A DNA stretch of 64,000 bases from Eshraghiella crossota. GTDB taxonomy: Bacteria > Bacillota > Clostridia > Lachnospirales > Lachnospiraceae. The translations under genes were made by a program, and so were the position numbers. The notes below the pieces were generated by a model. It made no database searches. It had not been told where the DNA came from and saw only the letters and a program-made list of their open reading frames with translations. Below, one piece after another: positions 26,840 to 36,014 of the stretch (positions are counted from its first letter, which is position 1; the number at the start of each line of letters is the position of its first letter). The stretch is taken from the NCBI RefSeq assembly GCF_025148445.1, contig NZ_CP102270.1, positions 744,001 to 808,000 on the forward strand. The letters run 5' to 3'.

Positions 26840-28240
26840 GTGATAAAAAGTAATCAGCGTCAACTGAATATTTTACATGTAGTAATGGATGCCATAATAA
26901 TGATTGTGGCTTATTTTGCTGCGTGGGCTATTAAATTTGGTGAGGCTTTTCTTAACAGCAGCGACCATTCCATGTATGGAGTGTATGTTGTTGCACTGAT
27001 TGTAATAGTTCCGTCTTTTCTCATTCTGTACAGCATGTTCGGGTTATATACGCCTAAGAGGATGCATGGACAGAAATATGAAATGTTTAATATTTTCAAG
27101 GCCAATACGGTGGGCGTTGTATCGTGGATATTAATTTTATACATGGCACATCTTGAACATTTTTCAAGAGAAATGATATTTATATTCTTAGGGATAAATA
27201 TTTTTCTTGAACTGCTTGCAAGAGTAGGCTTAAGAATGTTTTTACGCCACATAAGGAAGAAAGGCTTTAATCAGAAACATGTCCTTATGATTGGATACAG
27301 CAGGGCTGCGGAAGGATACATTGACAGAATTAAAGCATATCCTCAATGGGGATATCATGTAGTAGGTATTCTTGATGACAACGTGGAAGCAGGAACAAAA
27401 TACCGTGGTATTGAGGTGATTGGTAAAATAGAAGAGCTGGAAAGGGTTATTGATGCAAATGACCTTGATGAGATTGTAATTACCCTCAGTATCGAAGAGT
27501 ATGGCAAACTTGAAAAAATAGTGGCAAAATGTGAAAAATGCGGTATTCACACCAAGTTTATACCGGATTACAACAACATAATACCTACAAGAGCATATAT
27601 TGAGGATGTTCAGGGACTTCCTGTAATCAATATAAGAAGAGTACCTTTAAGCGGACTTTTCAACAGATTTATAAAAAGATTTGCGGATATTGTATTAGCG
27701 GTACTTGCACTTATTATTTTTTCTCCTATAATGTTAATTGTAGCTGTGCTTGTAAAGACAACTTCAAAAGGACCTGTTATATATAAACAGGAAAGAGTAG
27801 GACTTCACAATAAGACATTTAAGATGTATAAATTCAGGTCGATGATTGACAGCTGTGATGGCAGTGATAAGAAAAAATGGACCACGCAGGATGATCCGAG
27901 GGTAACCAAAGTAGGTAAATTCATCAGAAAAACAAGTCTGGATGAATTACCACAGTTTGTTAATGTCATAAAAGGTGACATGAGCATTGTGGGACCAAGA
28001 CCGGAAAGACCTTATTATGTGGACAAGTTTAAGGAAGAAATTCCCCGTTATATGATAAAACACCAGGTCAGACCGGGTATTACGGGATGGGCACAGGTTA
28101 ACGGATACAGAGGTGACACTTCTATTTACAAGAGAATTGAATGCGACCTTTATTATATTGAAAACTGGACCGTTTTGTTTGACATAAAAATTTTATTCTT
28201 TACGGTTTTCAAAGGATTTATTAATAAGAATGCCTACTAG
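26840..28240 (+). CDS. Undecaprenyl-phosphate sugar-1-phosphate transferase (initiating)
   Basis: A 466-residue protein with a GTG start. Four N-terminal membrane helices (about 10-125) are followed by a Rossmann-like CoA-binding-type domain (about 140-240, VLMIGYSRAAEGYI). After a fifth helix (about 280-305) comes the catalytic domain with KGPVIYKQERVGLHNKTFKMYKFRSMI, TSLDELPQFVNVIKGDMSIVGPRPE and RPGITGWAQVNGYRG. This is the WcaJ/RfbP polyprenyl glycosylphosphotransferase architecture. It transfers a sugar-1-phosphate to undecaprenyl phosphate, the first step of the polysaccharide built by this locus. The actual sugar (glucose, galactose or other) cannot be read from sequence. Confidence 0.92.
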   Translation: MIKSNQRQLNILHVVMDAIIMIVAYFAAWAIKFGEAFLNSSDHSMYGVYVVALIVIVPSFLILYSMFGLYTPKRMHGQKYEMFNIFKANTVGVVSWILILYMAHLEHFSREMIFIFLGINIFLELLARVGLRMFLRHIRKKGFNQKHVLMIGYSRAAEGYIDRIKAYPQWGYHVVGILDDNVEAGTKYRGIEVIGKIEELERVIDANDLDEIVITLSIEEYGKLEKIVAKCEKCGIHTKFIPDYNNIIPTRAYIEDVQGLPVINIRRVPLSGLFNRFIKRFADIVLAVLALIIFSPIMLIVAVLVKTTSKGPVIYKQERVGLHNKTFKMYKFRSMIDSCDGSDKKKWTTQDDPRVTKVGKFIRKTSLDELPQFVNVIKGDMSIVGPRPERPYYVDKFKEEIPRYMIKHQVRPGITGWAQVNGYRGDTSIYKRIECDLYYIENWTVLFDIKILFFTVFKGFINKNAY

Positions 28241-28262
28241 GCATGGAGGAAATTAAATTATT

Positions 28263-29504
28263 ATGGCTAAGTATAAAGATTTCGATGATGAGATTATATT
28301 TGATAGCGGGAGCAGTAACCCCGTAAAAAGTGTCAGAAATAAGAAAAAAAAGAAAAAAACATGGATACTTGTAGTCGTACTCGTTGTTGAATTTATATTA
28401 ATAGTGGGGCTTTTAGGTGTATTGTATGTGGTTGATAAATTATCCAACATTAAAAGAACACCGCTTAATGAGGACCTTATTGTTATTAATCCGGATATAG
28501 ACAACGATACTACCGAAAAATTAAAAGGTTATACCAACATACTTTTACTTGGTACCGATTCAAGAGACAATTCCACCGACGGACTTGATAAAGTGGGTGA
28601 GAATCATACAGATGCGATGCTTGTTGCAAGTATTAATAATGACAGTGGTGAAGTAAGAATTATTTCGGTATACAGGGACTGCCTCCTTGAGATGAATGAT
28701 GTTAAAACAGATAAAGATTTTAAAAATACCGTGATAAACAAAGCAACAGAAGCAGCATTTGAATATGGTATTGAATCAACTATAACCATGATTAACAGGA
28801 ACCTTGATATGGATATCAAGGACTATGTAATGGTTAACTGGGCAGCACTTATAGACATTGTTGATTCTATAGGAGGTGTGGATATAGAGATAACCCAGAT
28901 GGAGCAGAGATGGACTAACAGATATCTTGTAGACACTTCTAAAGCAACGGGCGTCTCTTATGAAGAACTTGATGTTTATGATGACGATGATACCAAACTT
29001 TCTGACGAAGAGTTAAGAATGGACAGCGATAAGATGAATACAAGACGCATGGCCCATATGGATGGTATCCAGGCTACAGCATTTGCCAGAGTAAGATATG
29101 GTGATGGCAAAGCCGATTACGGACGAACAGAAAGACAGAGAAAAGTTATTGAACAGATTGTGGCAAAAGCAAAGAAATTTGATATAGGAAGACTTAATTC
29201 AATTCTTACAGCAGTTACAAAGAATATTTCAACCAGTTTCGATATAAATGAGATACTTGACCTCGCAACAAGTATTACCAAATACAAACTCACGATGGTT
29301 GACGGCGGTTTCCCATTTACAAGAAATGACCAGATAAGGAGTAAAGACGGATGGAAATTTGCGGATCCTGTTATTCCGGTAACGCTTGAATCCAACGTTG
29401 TGAAATTTCACGAAAAACTGTTTGACAGTACGGATTATACCCCATCTACAACAGTAAAGAATATAAGTGAAAAAATAATAAGACTTACCGGAGTTTACGA
29501 ATAA
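28263..29504 (+). CDS. LytR-CpsA-Psr (LCP) family glycan ligase
   Basis: A 413-residue protein with a Lys-rich cytoplasmic start (KKKKKK), one membrane helix (about 37-60) and an extracellular LCP domain. Motifs include NILLLGTDSRD, DAMLVASINNDSGEVRIISVYRDCLLEM and RVRYGDGKADYGRTERQRKVI, which supply the acidic and arginine residues that bind the pyrophosphate of the lipid-linked donor. LCP enzymes move teichoic acids or capsules from undecaprenyl pyrophosphate to peptidoglycan. Its position suggests it attaches the product of this locus to the wall. Its stop overlaps the next start by one base (TAATG). Confidence 0.92.
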   Translation: MAKYKDFDDEIIFDSGSSNPVKSVRNKKKKKKTWILVVVLVVEFILIVGLLGVLYVVDKLSNIKRTPLNEDLIVINPDIDNDTTEKLKGYTNILLLGTDSRDNSTDGLDKVGENHTDAMLVASINNDSGEVRIISVYRDCLLEMNDVKTDKDFKNTVINKATEAAFEYGIESTITMINRNLDMDIKDYVMVNWAALIDIVDSIGGVDIEITQMEQRWTNRYLVDTSKATGVSYEELDVYDDDDTKLSDEELRMDSDKMNTRRMAHMDGIQATAFARVRYGDGKADYGRTERQRKVIEQIVAKAKKFDIGRLNSILTAVTKNISTSFDINEILDLATSITKYKLTMVDGGFPFTRNDQIRSKDGWKFADPVIPVTLESNVVKFHEKLFDSTDYTPSTTVKNISEKIIRLTGVYE

Positions 29505-31414
29505 TGAAAAAAATCTTTTCAAAAAAATATATACAGGTTGTCACGGTTATAATTTTGTCTTTTATAATTGCTTTTTTTGCGGAACTGATGTTTAATGTGA
29601 AAGTGTTAGGTCTGAAAGGCGAAGAAAAAGGCGTAAGGCAGATTGGATTTGATAAATGTACAGCAACCAATCTTCAAAAGACAGGTGAAGGTTATGTACT
29701 GAAAAAAGGTTCAGAAGGTAATTTTACTTTTGAGGTGAATGGTTATGTGGACAGAATAGTAATCGGATATGATACGGATACAACTTATTCCCAGACGCTT
29801 ATGGTAGATTACCGGAATATATATAATATGTCCGAGGTTAAAGTTATTAATGACAGTAATCCGGTTTATCTTGACGAAACCGTTGTTAATATCCGCAAGT
29901 ATGTTAATAAAATAACATTAAATATTCCGGAACTTTCGGATGATGTGACAATTAAGTATATTTCAGTGAGAAATACGGCACAGCTTAACTGGCTGAGAGT
30001 TGCATTTTTTGTGCTTGGATTATCTTCAATAGGACTAATTATTGTTTTCAGAAAAATTATTGCGGATAAAGTACATGTCGGATTTGCAATAGTGGCAGCA
30101 ACTGTAGGCCTTAGCATGGTACTTGTAATGCCGCTTGTAAGAGTCGGGTTTGATGAAGAAGCTCATTTCAGGTGTTCTTTTGTACTTTCGCTTGAGAAAA
30201 CAACTATTGAAAATACTACATTATGGAATATGTTAAATGCGGCTGATGAGAACCATCCGGCTTTCAGAAGCGGTTCGTATGACGAATATAAAGCTTTTTA
30301 CAAGTATCTTAACGAGAATGCCTTGTATACCGACAATGGTGTTGATACTTTCAGGGTAACCCCTAGAAATACAAGCGGAATGGCAACTTTTTCTTATATA
30401 ATCCTTGCATTTTTTATGAGCCTTGCAAGATTATTTAAGATGAGTTTCGGAAATATATATATACTCGGAAGACTCGTTAATCTTATTGTATATGTTACGA
30501 CAATGACATTTGCCATTAGGAAAATCAAAAAAGGTAAAATTCTCTTATCGGTAATAGGACTTCTGCCTACGGTAATGTTTTTGTCATCTACAATATCTTA
30601 TGATCCGTTTGTATTGTCATTCATATCACTCGGTATGGCATATCTGCTTAACGCAGTGATGGACGAAGAAAAAATCACGGTTAAGGATTTTATACTGGGA
30701 TGCCTTTTCTTAGGCATAGGCTGTACGGCAAAGGCTATTTACGCACCTTTGTTCCTTGTGGGGCTTATGATACCTGCGGACCGTTTTAAGGACAAAAAAA
30801 CGGGTATAATCATGAAAACAGGTTTTGTAATCTGTTTCCTTGTACTTATGGCAACGGCAATGCTGCCTACAATGTTAGGACAAGACAGCGGCGACAGCAG
30901 AGGCGGCAATACAAGCCATATAAGCCAGCTGGGCTGTATGACCGGCAACCTTTTCGGATATTTCGGACTTATGATGTATTCAATTATAAGCAGATTCATT
31001 ACGTATTCGGTGGGACCTATAGCGATAGATACAATGTATTTTTTCGGAACAGGAAAATGTATTGTTGTACTTGATATAATACTTACGGCAGTTGTACTGA
31101 CACTTGGCGAAGATGGCTTCCGGTTTAAGAAAAAACAGAAAGCGGCGTTTGCAGGAATTATTTTTATAATCGTGGCACTTATCTGGACCAGCCTTTATAT
31201 GGCATTTACGGAGGTAGGCGTTGCGAGCTCCATTAACGGAGTACAGGGACGATATTTTATTCCTCTTTTATTCCTGGGACTTTCAATGTTTGCCACTCCT
31301 AAGATTAAATGCAGCTGGAATAAGGAAAAATTTTATCCTGTAATACTGATAGCAATGTCACTTATTTTAAGTTTTGAAACATACAGCCAGATTATTGTTA
31401 ATTCATGCGGCTAA
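29504..31414 (+). CDS. DUF2142-type polytopic membrane protein
   Basis: A 636-residue protein with an N-terminal helix and an extracytoplasmic domain (about 35-160), then about ten further hydrophobic segments. The sequence VRVGFDEEAHFRCSFVLS (about 207-224) and GVQGRYFIPLLFLGLSMF near the C-terminus are characteristic of DUF2142, a GT-C-like family found in surface polysaccharide clusters. A role as a polyprenyl-sugar-dependent glycosyltransferase or glycan-modifying enzyme is likely but unproven. A second, shorter member occurs at 43860, so the locus is flanked by two of them. Confidence 0.8.
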   Translation: MKKIFSKKYIQVVTVIILSFIIAFFAELMFNVKVLGLKGEEKGVRQIGFDKCTATNLQKTGEGYVLKKGSEGNFTFEVNGYVDRIVIGYDTDTTYSQTLMVDYRNIYNMSEVKVINDSNPVYLDETVVNIRKYVNKITLNIPELSDDVTIKYISVRNTAQLNWLRVAFFVLGLSSIGLIIVFRKIIADKVHVGFAIVAATVGLSMVLVMPLVRVGFDEEAHFRCSFVLSLEKTTIENTTLWNMLNAADENHPAFRSGSYDEYKAFYKYLNENALYTDNGVDTFRVTPRNTSGMATFSYIILAFFMSLARLFKMSFGNIYILGRLVNLIVYVTTMTFAIRKIKKGKILLSVIGLLPTVMFLSSTISYDPFVLSFISLGMAYLLNAVMDEEKITVKDFILGCLFLGIGCTAKAIYAPLFLVGLMIPADRFKDKKTGIIMKTGFVICFLVLMATAMLPTMLGQDSGDSRGGNTSHISQLGCMTGNLFGYFGLMMYSIISRFITYSVGPIAIDTMYFFGTGKCIVVLDIILTAVVLTLGEDGFRFKKKQKAAFAGIIFIIVALIWTSLYMAFTEVGVASSINGVQGRYFIPLLFLGLSMFATPKIKCSWNKEKFYPVILIAMSLILSFETYSQIIVNSCG

Positions 31415-31430
31415 ATGAAAGGAAAACATT

Positions 31431-32540
31431 ATGGAAATTTTAAGAGCAAAGACTAAGCTCCTTTTTCAGGGAAGACCACTTAGTGAAACCCATACTAAAA
31501 ATTCGGAGCTGAACATTAAAGAAATTGATGAGGGAAAAACAATTCTTTCATCATATCCGAGAAGACTGGTACTTGAACTTACCAATGCATGCAATCTTAA
31601 TTGCGTAATGTGCGGAAGAAATGCAGCGGACTTTAAAGCTACGGCTTTTGATATGGATGTATTCAGAAGTCTTGAACCTGTTATGGATTATGTAGAAGAG
31701 GTAACACTCATGGGATGGGGTGAACCTACAATTTACCCTAATTTTATTGAAATGCTTGATATAATTAACAGGCATGGGGCAAGAAAATATTTCTGTACTA
31801 ACGGAATGAATCTTAAAAAAATAAAAAATGCAATTTTTGATTACAATGTTGATGTGTTTGCGGTAAGTCTTGACGGAGCTACAGATGAGACTAACAGCAG
31901 AATCAGAAGAGGCTCTAAAATAGATGTGATTTGTGATGATTTAAGGGATATAGTCAGAATAAAAAAAGAAAGAGGACTTACATATCCATGGATAAATTTT
32001 GTTTTTTGCGCAATGAAATCAAATATTCATGAGCTTCCTGACCTTGTAAGACTTGCGGCGGATATCGGACTTAATGAAGTAAAGGTTGTATATCTTACCG
32101 TTTTTGAACCTTCCATGCTTGAAGAAACATTATGGGGACAGGATGAACTTGTACATTCTGTTTTTGAAGAGGCAATTAAAGTGGCGGAAGAACTTAATAT
32201 AGCCATTAAACTTCCTCATTACGTTGGAGAGGACGTAGCAGGAGATAAGGAACATAAGGACTGTTTCGTAAGCTGGAGGGATTTCTTCCTCGGTTCTGAT
32301 GGATATGTAAGACCTTGTATGTCAACACCGGTTAAGTTTTTCCAATACGATATGAACAGGGATTTTATGGATATGTGGAATTCAAAAGAATATCAGGAAT
32401 ACCGCAAAAATGTCAATGATGAAAATAATATGGATGACCCATGTAAAAGATGCTACCAGTCATCACATTGCAATTGGAATAAGAGGCGCTCTTTTATACA
32501 GTGCGGCGAAAAATTCTCGCCTAGCTGGGAAAAAAAGTAG
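31431..32540 (+). CDS. Radical SAM/SPASM enzyme in the polysaccharide locus
   Basis: A 369-residue protein. The [4Fe-4S] SAM motif CNLNCVMC uses Cys54, Cys58 and Cys61, followed by the GWGEPTIYP strand. The C-terminal part has several cysteines (DCFVSWRDFF, RPCMSTP, DPCKRCYQSSHC and a final QCG) in a SPASM/twitch-like arrangement that would hold extra clusters. It would perform a radical reaction on a substrate that cannot be named. Its location between the DUF2142 gene and the rfb genes suggests modification of a sugar, lipid carrier or peptide linked to surface assembly. It ends the upstream segment; a new promoter follows. Confidence 0.85.
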   Translation: MEILRAKTKLLFQGRPLSETHTKNSELNIKEIDEGKTILSSYPRRLVLELTNACNLNCVMCGRNAADFKATAFDMDVFRSLEPVMDYVEEVTLMGWGEPTIYPNFIEMLDIINRHGARKYFCTNGMNLKKIKNAIFDYNVDVFAVSLDGATDETNSRIRRGSKIDVICDDLRDIVRIKKERGLTYPWINFVFCAMKSNIHELPDLVRLAADIGLNEVKVVYLTVFEPSMLEETLWGQDELVHSVFEEAIKVAEELNIAIKLPHYVGEDVAGDKEHKDCFVSWRDFFLGSDGYVRPCMSTPVKFFQYDMNRDFMDMWNSKEYQEYRKNVNDENNMDDPCKRCYQSSHCNWNKRRSFIQCGEKFSPSWEKK

Positions 32541-32547
32541 GTCTGTG

Positions 32548-32576
32548 TTGAATTGACGGTTTTATTATGGTAAAAT
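32548..32576 (+). promoter_or_regulatory. Promoter for the rfb segment
   Basis: TTGAAT (32548-32553), 17-bp spacer, extended -10 TGGTAAAAT ending at 32576; rfbB starts at 32615 after GAGGA. This allows dTDP-sugar genes to be expressed apart from the glmM-led transcript. Confidence 0.7.
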
Positions 32577-32614
32577 GTAATTATGTATACAAAAAAGAAA
32601 GATGAGGAAATAAT

Positions 32615-33694
32615 ATGAGAACATATCTTGTTACCGGCGGAGCCGGATTTATCGGCTCAAATTATATTCACTATATGTTTAGAAAGTACGACAATGAGAT
32701 TCGTATAATTAATGTGGATGTTCTGACATATGCAGGTAATCTGGAGAATCTTAAAGATATAGAAAACAGGGATAACTACACATTTATCAAGGCTGATATA
32801 TGCGACAGGGAAGCCATTGAGAAGATTTTTGCAGAGAATGACATAGACAGAGTTGTTCATTTTGCTGCGGAGAGCCACGTTGACAGAAGTATCCGTAATC
32901 CTGAGGTGTTTGTGCAGACTAATGTTATGGGCACGGCGGTTATGCTTAATGCTGCTAAGAAGGCATGGGAACTTCCGGATGGAACATTTAAGGCTGACAA
33001 GAAATTCCTTCATGTATCTACTGATGAAGTATATGGTTCATTACCGGATGATGATAATGCCTTTTTCTATGAGACATCACCTATCGATCCTCATAGCCCA
33101 TATTCGGCAAGCAAGGCATCCTCTGATATGCTTGTTAAGGCATATATAGACACATATCATTTTCCGGCCAATATTACTAACTGCAGTAATAATTACGGAC
33201 CTTACCAGTTCCCGGAGAAACTTATACCGCTTATTATCAATAATGCACTTCACGGCAAGAAGCTTCCTGTATACGGTGACGGACTTAATGTCAGAGACTG
33301 GCTTTATGTTGATGACCATGCTAAGGCTATCGATATGGTTCAGGAAAAGGGAAGACTTGGAGAGAGATACAATATAGGCGGACATAATGAGAAGCGCAAT
33401 ATTGATATTATTAAGATAATTCTTGAGACTTTAAGGGAGATGCTTCCGGATGATGATGAACGTAAGGCACATATTAACGAAGATTTAATTACTTACGTTG
33501 AGGATCGAAAGGGACATGACAGAAGATATGCGATAGCACCTGATAAGATCAAGAGCGAAATCGGATGGTATCCGGAGACTATGTTCAAGGATGGAATCAG
33601 ACTTACGATAGCATGGTTTTTTGAGCACGAAGACTGGATGAAGAATGTTACAAGCGGCGATTATCAGAAATACTATAGCGAAATGTATAAATAA
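32615..33694 (+). CDS. rfbB: dTDP-glucose 4,6-dehydratase
   Basis: A 359-residue extended short-chain dehydrogenase. The NAD-binding GGAGFIGSNYIHYM lies at residues 8-21, the substrate motif AAESHVDRS near 84-92, STDEVYGSL holds the catalytic Asp/Glu of the dehydratase, and YSASKAS is the YxxxK catalytic pair. It converts dTDP-glucose to dTDP-4-keto-6-deoxyglucose, the second step of dTDP-L-rhamnose synthesis. rfbA and rfbC follow; a strong hairpin separates rfbB from rfbA. Length and motifs are standard. Confidence 0.96.
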   Translation: MRTYLVTGGAGFIGSNYIHYMFRKYDNEIRIINVDVLTYAGNLENLKDIENRDNYTFIKADICDREAIEKIFAENDIDRVVHFAAESHVDRSIRNPEVFVQTNVMGTAVMLNAAKKAWELPDGTFKADKKFLHVSTDEVYGSLPDDDNAFFYETSPIDPHSPYSASKASSDMLVKAYIDTYHFPANITNCSNNYGPYQFPEKLIPLIINNALHGKKLPVYGDGLNVRDWLYVDDHAKAIDMVQEKGRLGERYNIGGHNEKRNIDIIKIILETLREMLPDDDERKAHINEDLITYVEDRKGHDRRYAIAPDKIKSEIGWYPETMFKDGIRLTIAWFFEHEDWMKNVTSGDYQKYYSEMYK

Positions 33695-33701
33695 TAATTA
33701 T

Positions 33702-33742
33702 GGCAGTATCCTGTATAGAGGATACTGCCTTAAGCTGTTTTT
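33702..33742 (+). terminator. Strong hairpin between rfbB and rfbA
   Basis: An 11-bp perfect stem GGCAGTATCCT / AGGATACTGCC (33702-33712, 33719-33729) with a 6-nt loop. The T-run begins about 8 nt later, so it may be a partial terminator or an RNA-stabilising stem. Confidence 0.5.
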
Positions 33743-33779
33743 TATGAATACGAAATTTTATTAATTAAGGAGACCTAAC

Positions 33780-34649
33780 ATGAAAGGAATTATACTTGCA
33801 GGAGGATCGGGAACAAGACTTTATCCTCTTACTAAAGCAATATCAAAACAGATTATGCCTGTCTATGACAAGCCAATGATATATTATCCTTTATCAACAC
33901 TTATGCTTGCAGGGATAAGAGAGGTGCTTATTATATCTACACCGAGAGACCTCCCTGTATTCAAGGATTTGCTTGGAAGCGGAGAACAGCTTGGAATGAG
34001 CTTTTCATATGCGGTTCAGGAGACTCCAAGGGGGCTTGCGGATGCTTTTATCGTAGGTGCTGATTTCATAGGAGATGACAGTGTGGCACTGGTTCTCGGT
34101 GATAATATTTTCTACGGACAGAGTTTCTCAAGAGTGCTTCAGAATGCTGCAACAAGGGAAAAGGGCGCTACAATTTTCGGATATTATGTTAAGGATCCGA
34201 GAGAATACGGCGTTGTGGAATTTGACAGTAACAATAAGGCAGTTTCAATTGAAGAAAAGCCTGCTATACCTAAGTCAAATTATGCGGTTCCCGGATTGTA
34301 TTTTTATGATAATGATGTAGTTGAGATAGCTAAGAATGTTAAGCCTTCTGCGAGAGGTGAGATAGAAATTACAAGCATTAACAATGAATATTTAAGACGC
34401 GGCGACTTGTATGTTGAGACACTGGGACGCGGGTTTGCATGGCTTGATACAGGTAACCATGACGCATTGCTTGATGCGGCTGATTTTGTAGCAGCATTTC
34501 AGAAAAGACAGGGATTATACATTTCCTGTATTGAAGAAATCGCTTATAAGAGAGGTTTCATAACAAGAGAACAGCTGGTTAAACTTGCACAGCCATTATT
34601 AAAAACAGATTATGGCAGATATTTAATAGATATTGCTAACGGATTATAG
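33780..34649 (+). CDS. rfbA: Glucose-1-phosphate thymidylyltransferase
   Basis: A 289-residue nucleotidyltransferase. The signature [20 protein letters not shown] (about 8-27) binds dTTP; later motifs are [10 protein letters not shown] with the metal-binding Asp, [20 protein letters not shown], and [16 protein letters not shown]. It forms dTDP-glucose from glucose-1-phosphate, which could come from the phosphoglucomutase at 45541. AGGAG ribosome-binding site AAGGAGACC. It is followed by rfbC after 13 bp. Confidence 0.96.
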   Translation: MKGIILAGGSGTRLYPLTKAISKQIMPVYDKPMIYYPLSTLMLAGIREVLIISTPRDLPVFKDLLGSGEQLGMSFSYAVQETPRGLADAFIVGADFIGDDSVALVLGDNIFYGQSFSRVLQNAATREKGATIFGYYVKDPREYGVVEFDSNNKAVSIEEKPAIPKSNYAVPGLYFYDNDVVEIAKNVKPSARGEIEITSINNEYLRRGDLYVETLGRGFAWLDTGNHDALLDAADFVAAFQKRQGLYISCIEEIAYKRGFITREQLVKLAQPLLKTDYGRYLIDIANGL

Positions 34650-34662
34650 AAGAGGTAAGAAA

Positions 34663-35220
34663 ATGGGACAGATTAAAGTTACGACATGCGAAATAGAAGG
34701 TCTTAAAGTAATAGAGCCAAGGGTATTCGGTGATGAAAGAGGATATTTCTTTGAATCATATAATTACAATGATTTTAAGGAGGCAGGGATACCGCAGGTT
34801 TTCGTTCAGGATAACCAGTCGGCTTCTAAGAGGGGTGTTTTAAGAGGTCTTCATTTTCAGAAGAATTTTCCTCAGGATAAATTAGTCCGGGTAATAAGAG
34901 GAGAAGTATTTGACGTTGCCGTTGATTTAAGAAAAGGTTCTAAGACATACGGTAAGTGGTTTGGAGTTGTTCTTTCAGAGGATAATAAGAAACAGTTCTT
35001 TATTCCAAAGAATTTTGCACACGGATTTCTTGTTTTATCGGATTATGCTGAATTTGCATATAAGTGTACCGATTTTTATCATCCTGATGATGAGGGCGGT
35101 CTGCTTTACAATGACCCTGATATCGGTGTGGAGTGGCCTTTTGAAGAAGGTGTTGAACTGATACTTTCAGATAAAGATCAGAAATGGTCCGGAATTAAAG
35201 AATATACAAAAGGAATCTGA
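34663..35220 (+). CDS. rfbC: dTDP-4-dehydrorhamnose 3,5-epimerase
   Basis: A 185-residue cupin-fold epimerase. The catalytic His/Asp region is seen in VLRGLHFQ and VFDVAVDLRKGS, and FAHGFLVLSDYAEFAYKCTDFYHPDDEGG is the highly conserved family block. The start at 34663 follows AGAGGT; the frame extends to a TTG at 34633 but that overlaps rfbA. It makes dTDP-4-keto-L-rhamnose. The final reductase gene rfbD is not found next to it or elsewhere in this window. The next gene starts 4 bp downstream. Confidence 0.95.
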   Translation: MGQIKVTTCEIEGLKVIEPRVFGDERGYFFESYNYNDFKEAGIPQVFVQDNQSASKRGVLRGLHFQKNFPQDKLVRVIRGEVFDVAVDLRKGSKTYGKWFGVVLSEDNKKQFFIPKNFAHGFLVLSDYAEFAYKCTDFYHPDDEGGLLYNDPDIGVEWPFEEGVELILSDKDQKWSGIKEYTKGI

Positions 35221-35224
35221 TTGT

Positions 35225-36004
35225 ATGTCAACAATGGTAAGTAATTTAAAACAGTACATCCCTTTATTGTCAGAATTAGTGACGAGAGATATTAAGACCA
35301 AGTACAGACGTTCTGTACTTGGTGTTTTATGGACATTACTCAATCCTCTTCTTATGATGATTGTTCTGTCCATTGTTTTTTCACAGCTTTTCGGCAGATT
35401 TGCCATTGAAAATTATCCGATTTATCTTTTGAGCGGACAGGTGATTTTTAACTTTTTCTCGGAAAGCACATCAATGAGTATGACTTCTGTCATCAATAAT
35501 GCACCATTACTGAAAAAAGTATATATTCCCAAATACGTTTTCGTTCTTTCAAGAGTAATTTCAAGCTCAATTAATTTAGCCGCATCCTTTGCGGCGCTTA
35601 TTGTCGTTATGCTTGCCATGAGAACAGAATTGTATTATACGGTTATACTTTCATTACTGCCCGTACTTTCGCTGATTGTTCTCTCTATAGGTGTTGGACT
35701 GATTCTTGCAGCACTTGCAGTTAAATTCAGGGATATTGTTCATCTCTATTCAGTATTTATAACAGCATTTATGTATCTTACACCTGTAATTTATCCGATA
35801 AGCAGTCTGCCACACTGGGTAGCCGGAATTGTAAAGGCTAATCCAATAACAAGCATATTAACAATGTTCAGAGGCTTCATGCTTTACGGAACGATGCCTG
35901 ACGCATTTACCGTATGTATGACTGTTTTTCCGAGTATAGCATTTCTTTTGCTTGGAATAAGGGTATTTTACAAAAATCAGGATGACTTTATTCTGTATAT
36001 CTAG
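35225..36004 (+). CDS. Polysaccharide ABC exporter, permease (Wzm/TagG-like)
   Basis: A 259-residue protein with six hydrophobic segments. The N-terminal amphipathic stretch LVTRDIKTKYRRSVLGVLWTLLNPLLMMIVLSIVF is the ABC-2 signature of Wzm/TagG/KpsM exporters. The C-terminal part carries FRGFMLYG. With the adjacent ATPase it would flip or export a lipid-linked polysaccharide. No Wzx flippase or Wzy polymerase is recognisable in the locus, so the glycan is probably completed in the cytoplasm and exported whole, as in other ABC-dependent pathways. Confidence 0.9.
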   Translation: MSTMVSNLKQYIPLLSELVTRDIKTKYRRSVLGVLWTLLNPLLMMIVLSIVFSQLFGRFAIENYPIYLLSGQVIFNFFSESTSMSMTSVINNAPLLKKVYIPKYVFVLSRVISSSINLAASFAALIVVMLAMRTELYYTVILSLLPVLSLIVLSIGVGLILAALAVKFRDIVHLYSVFITAFMYLTPVIYPISSLPHWVAGIVKANPITSILTMFRGFMLYGTMPDAFTVCMTVFPSIAFLLLGIRVFYKNQDDFILYI

Positions 36005-36014
36005 GAGCTGTAAA

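Noticed and set aside
34633-34662. Longer rfbC beginning at a TTG inside rfbA
   Set aside because: The ATG at 34663 has the AGAGGT site, and the family N-terminus begins there.
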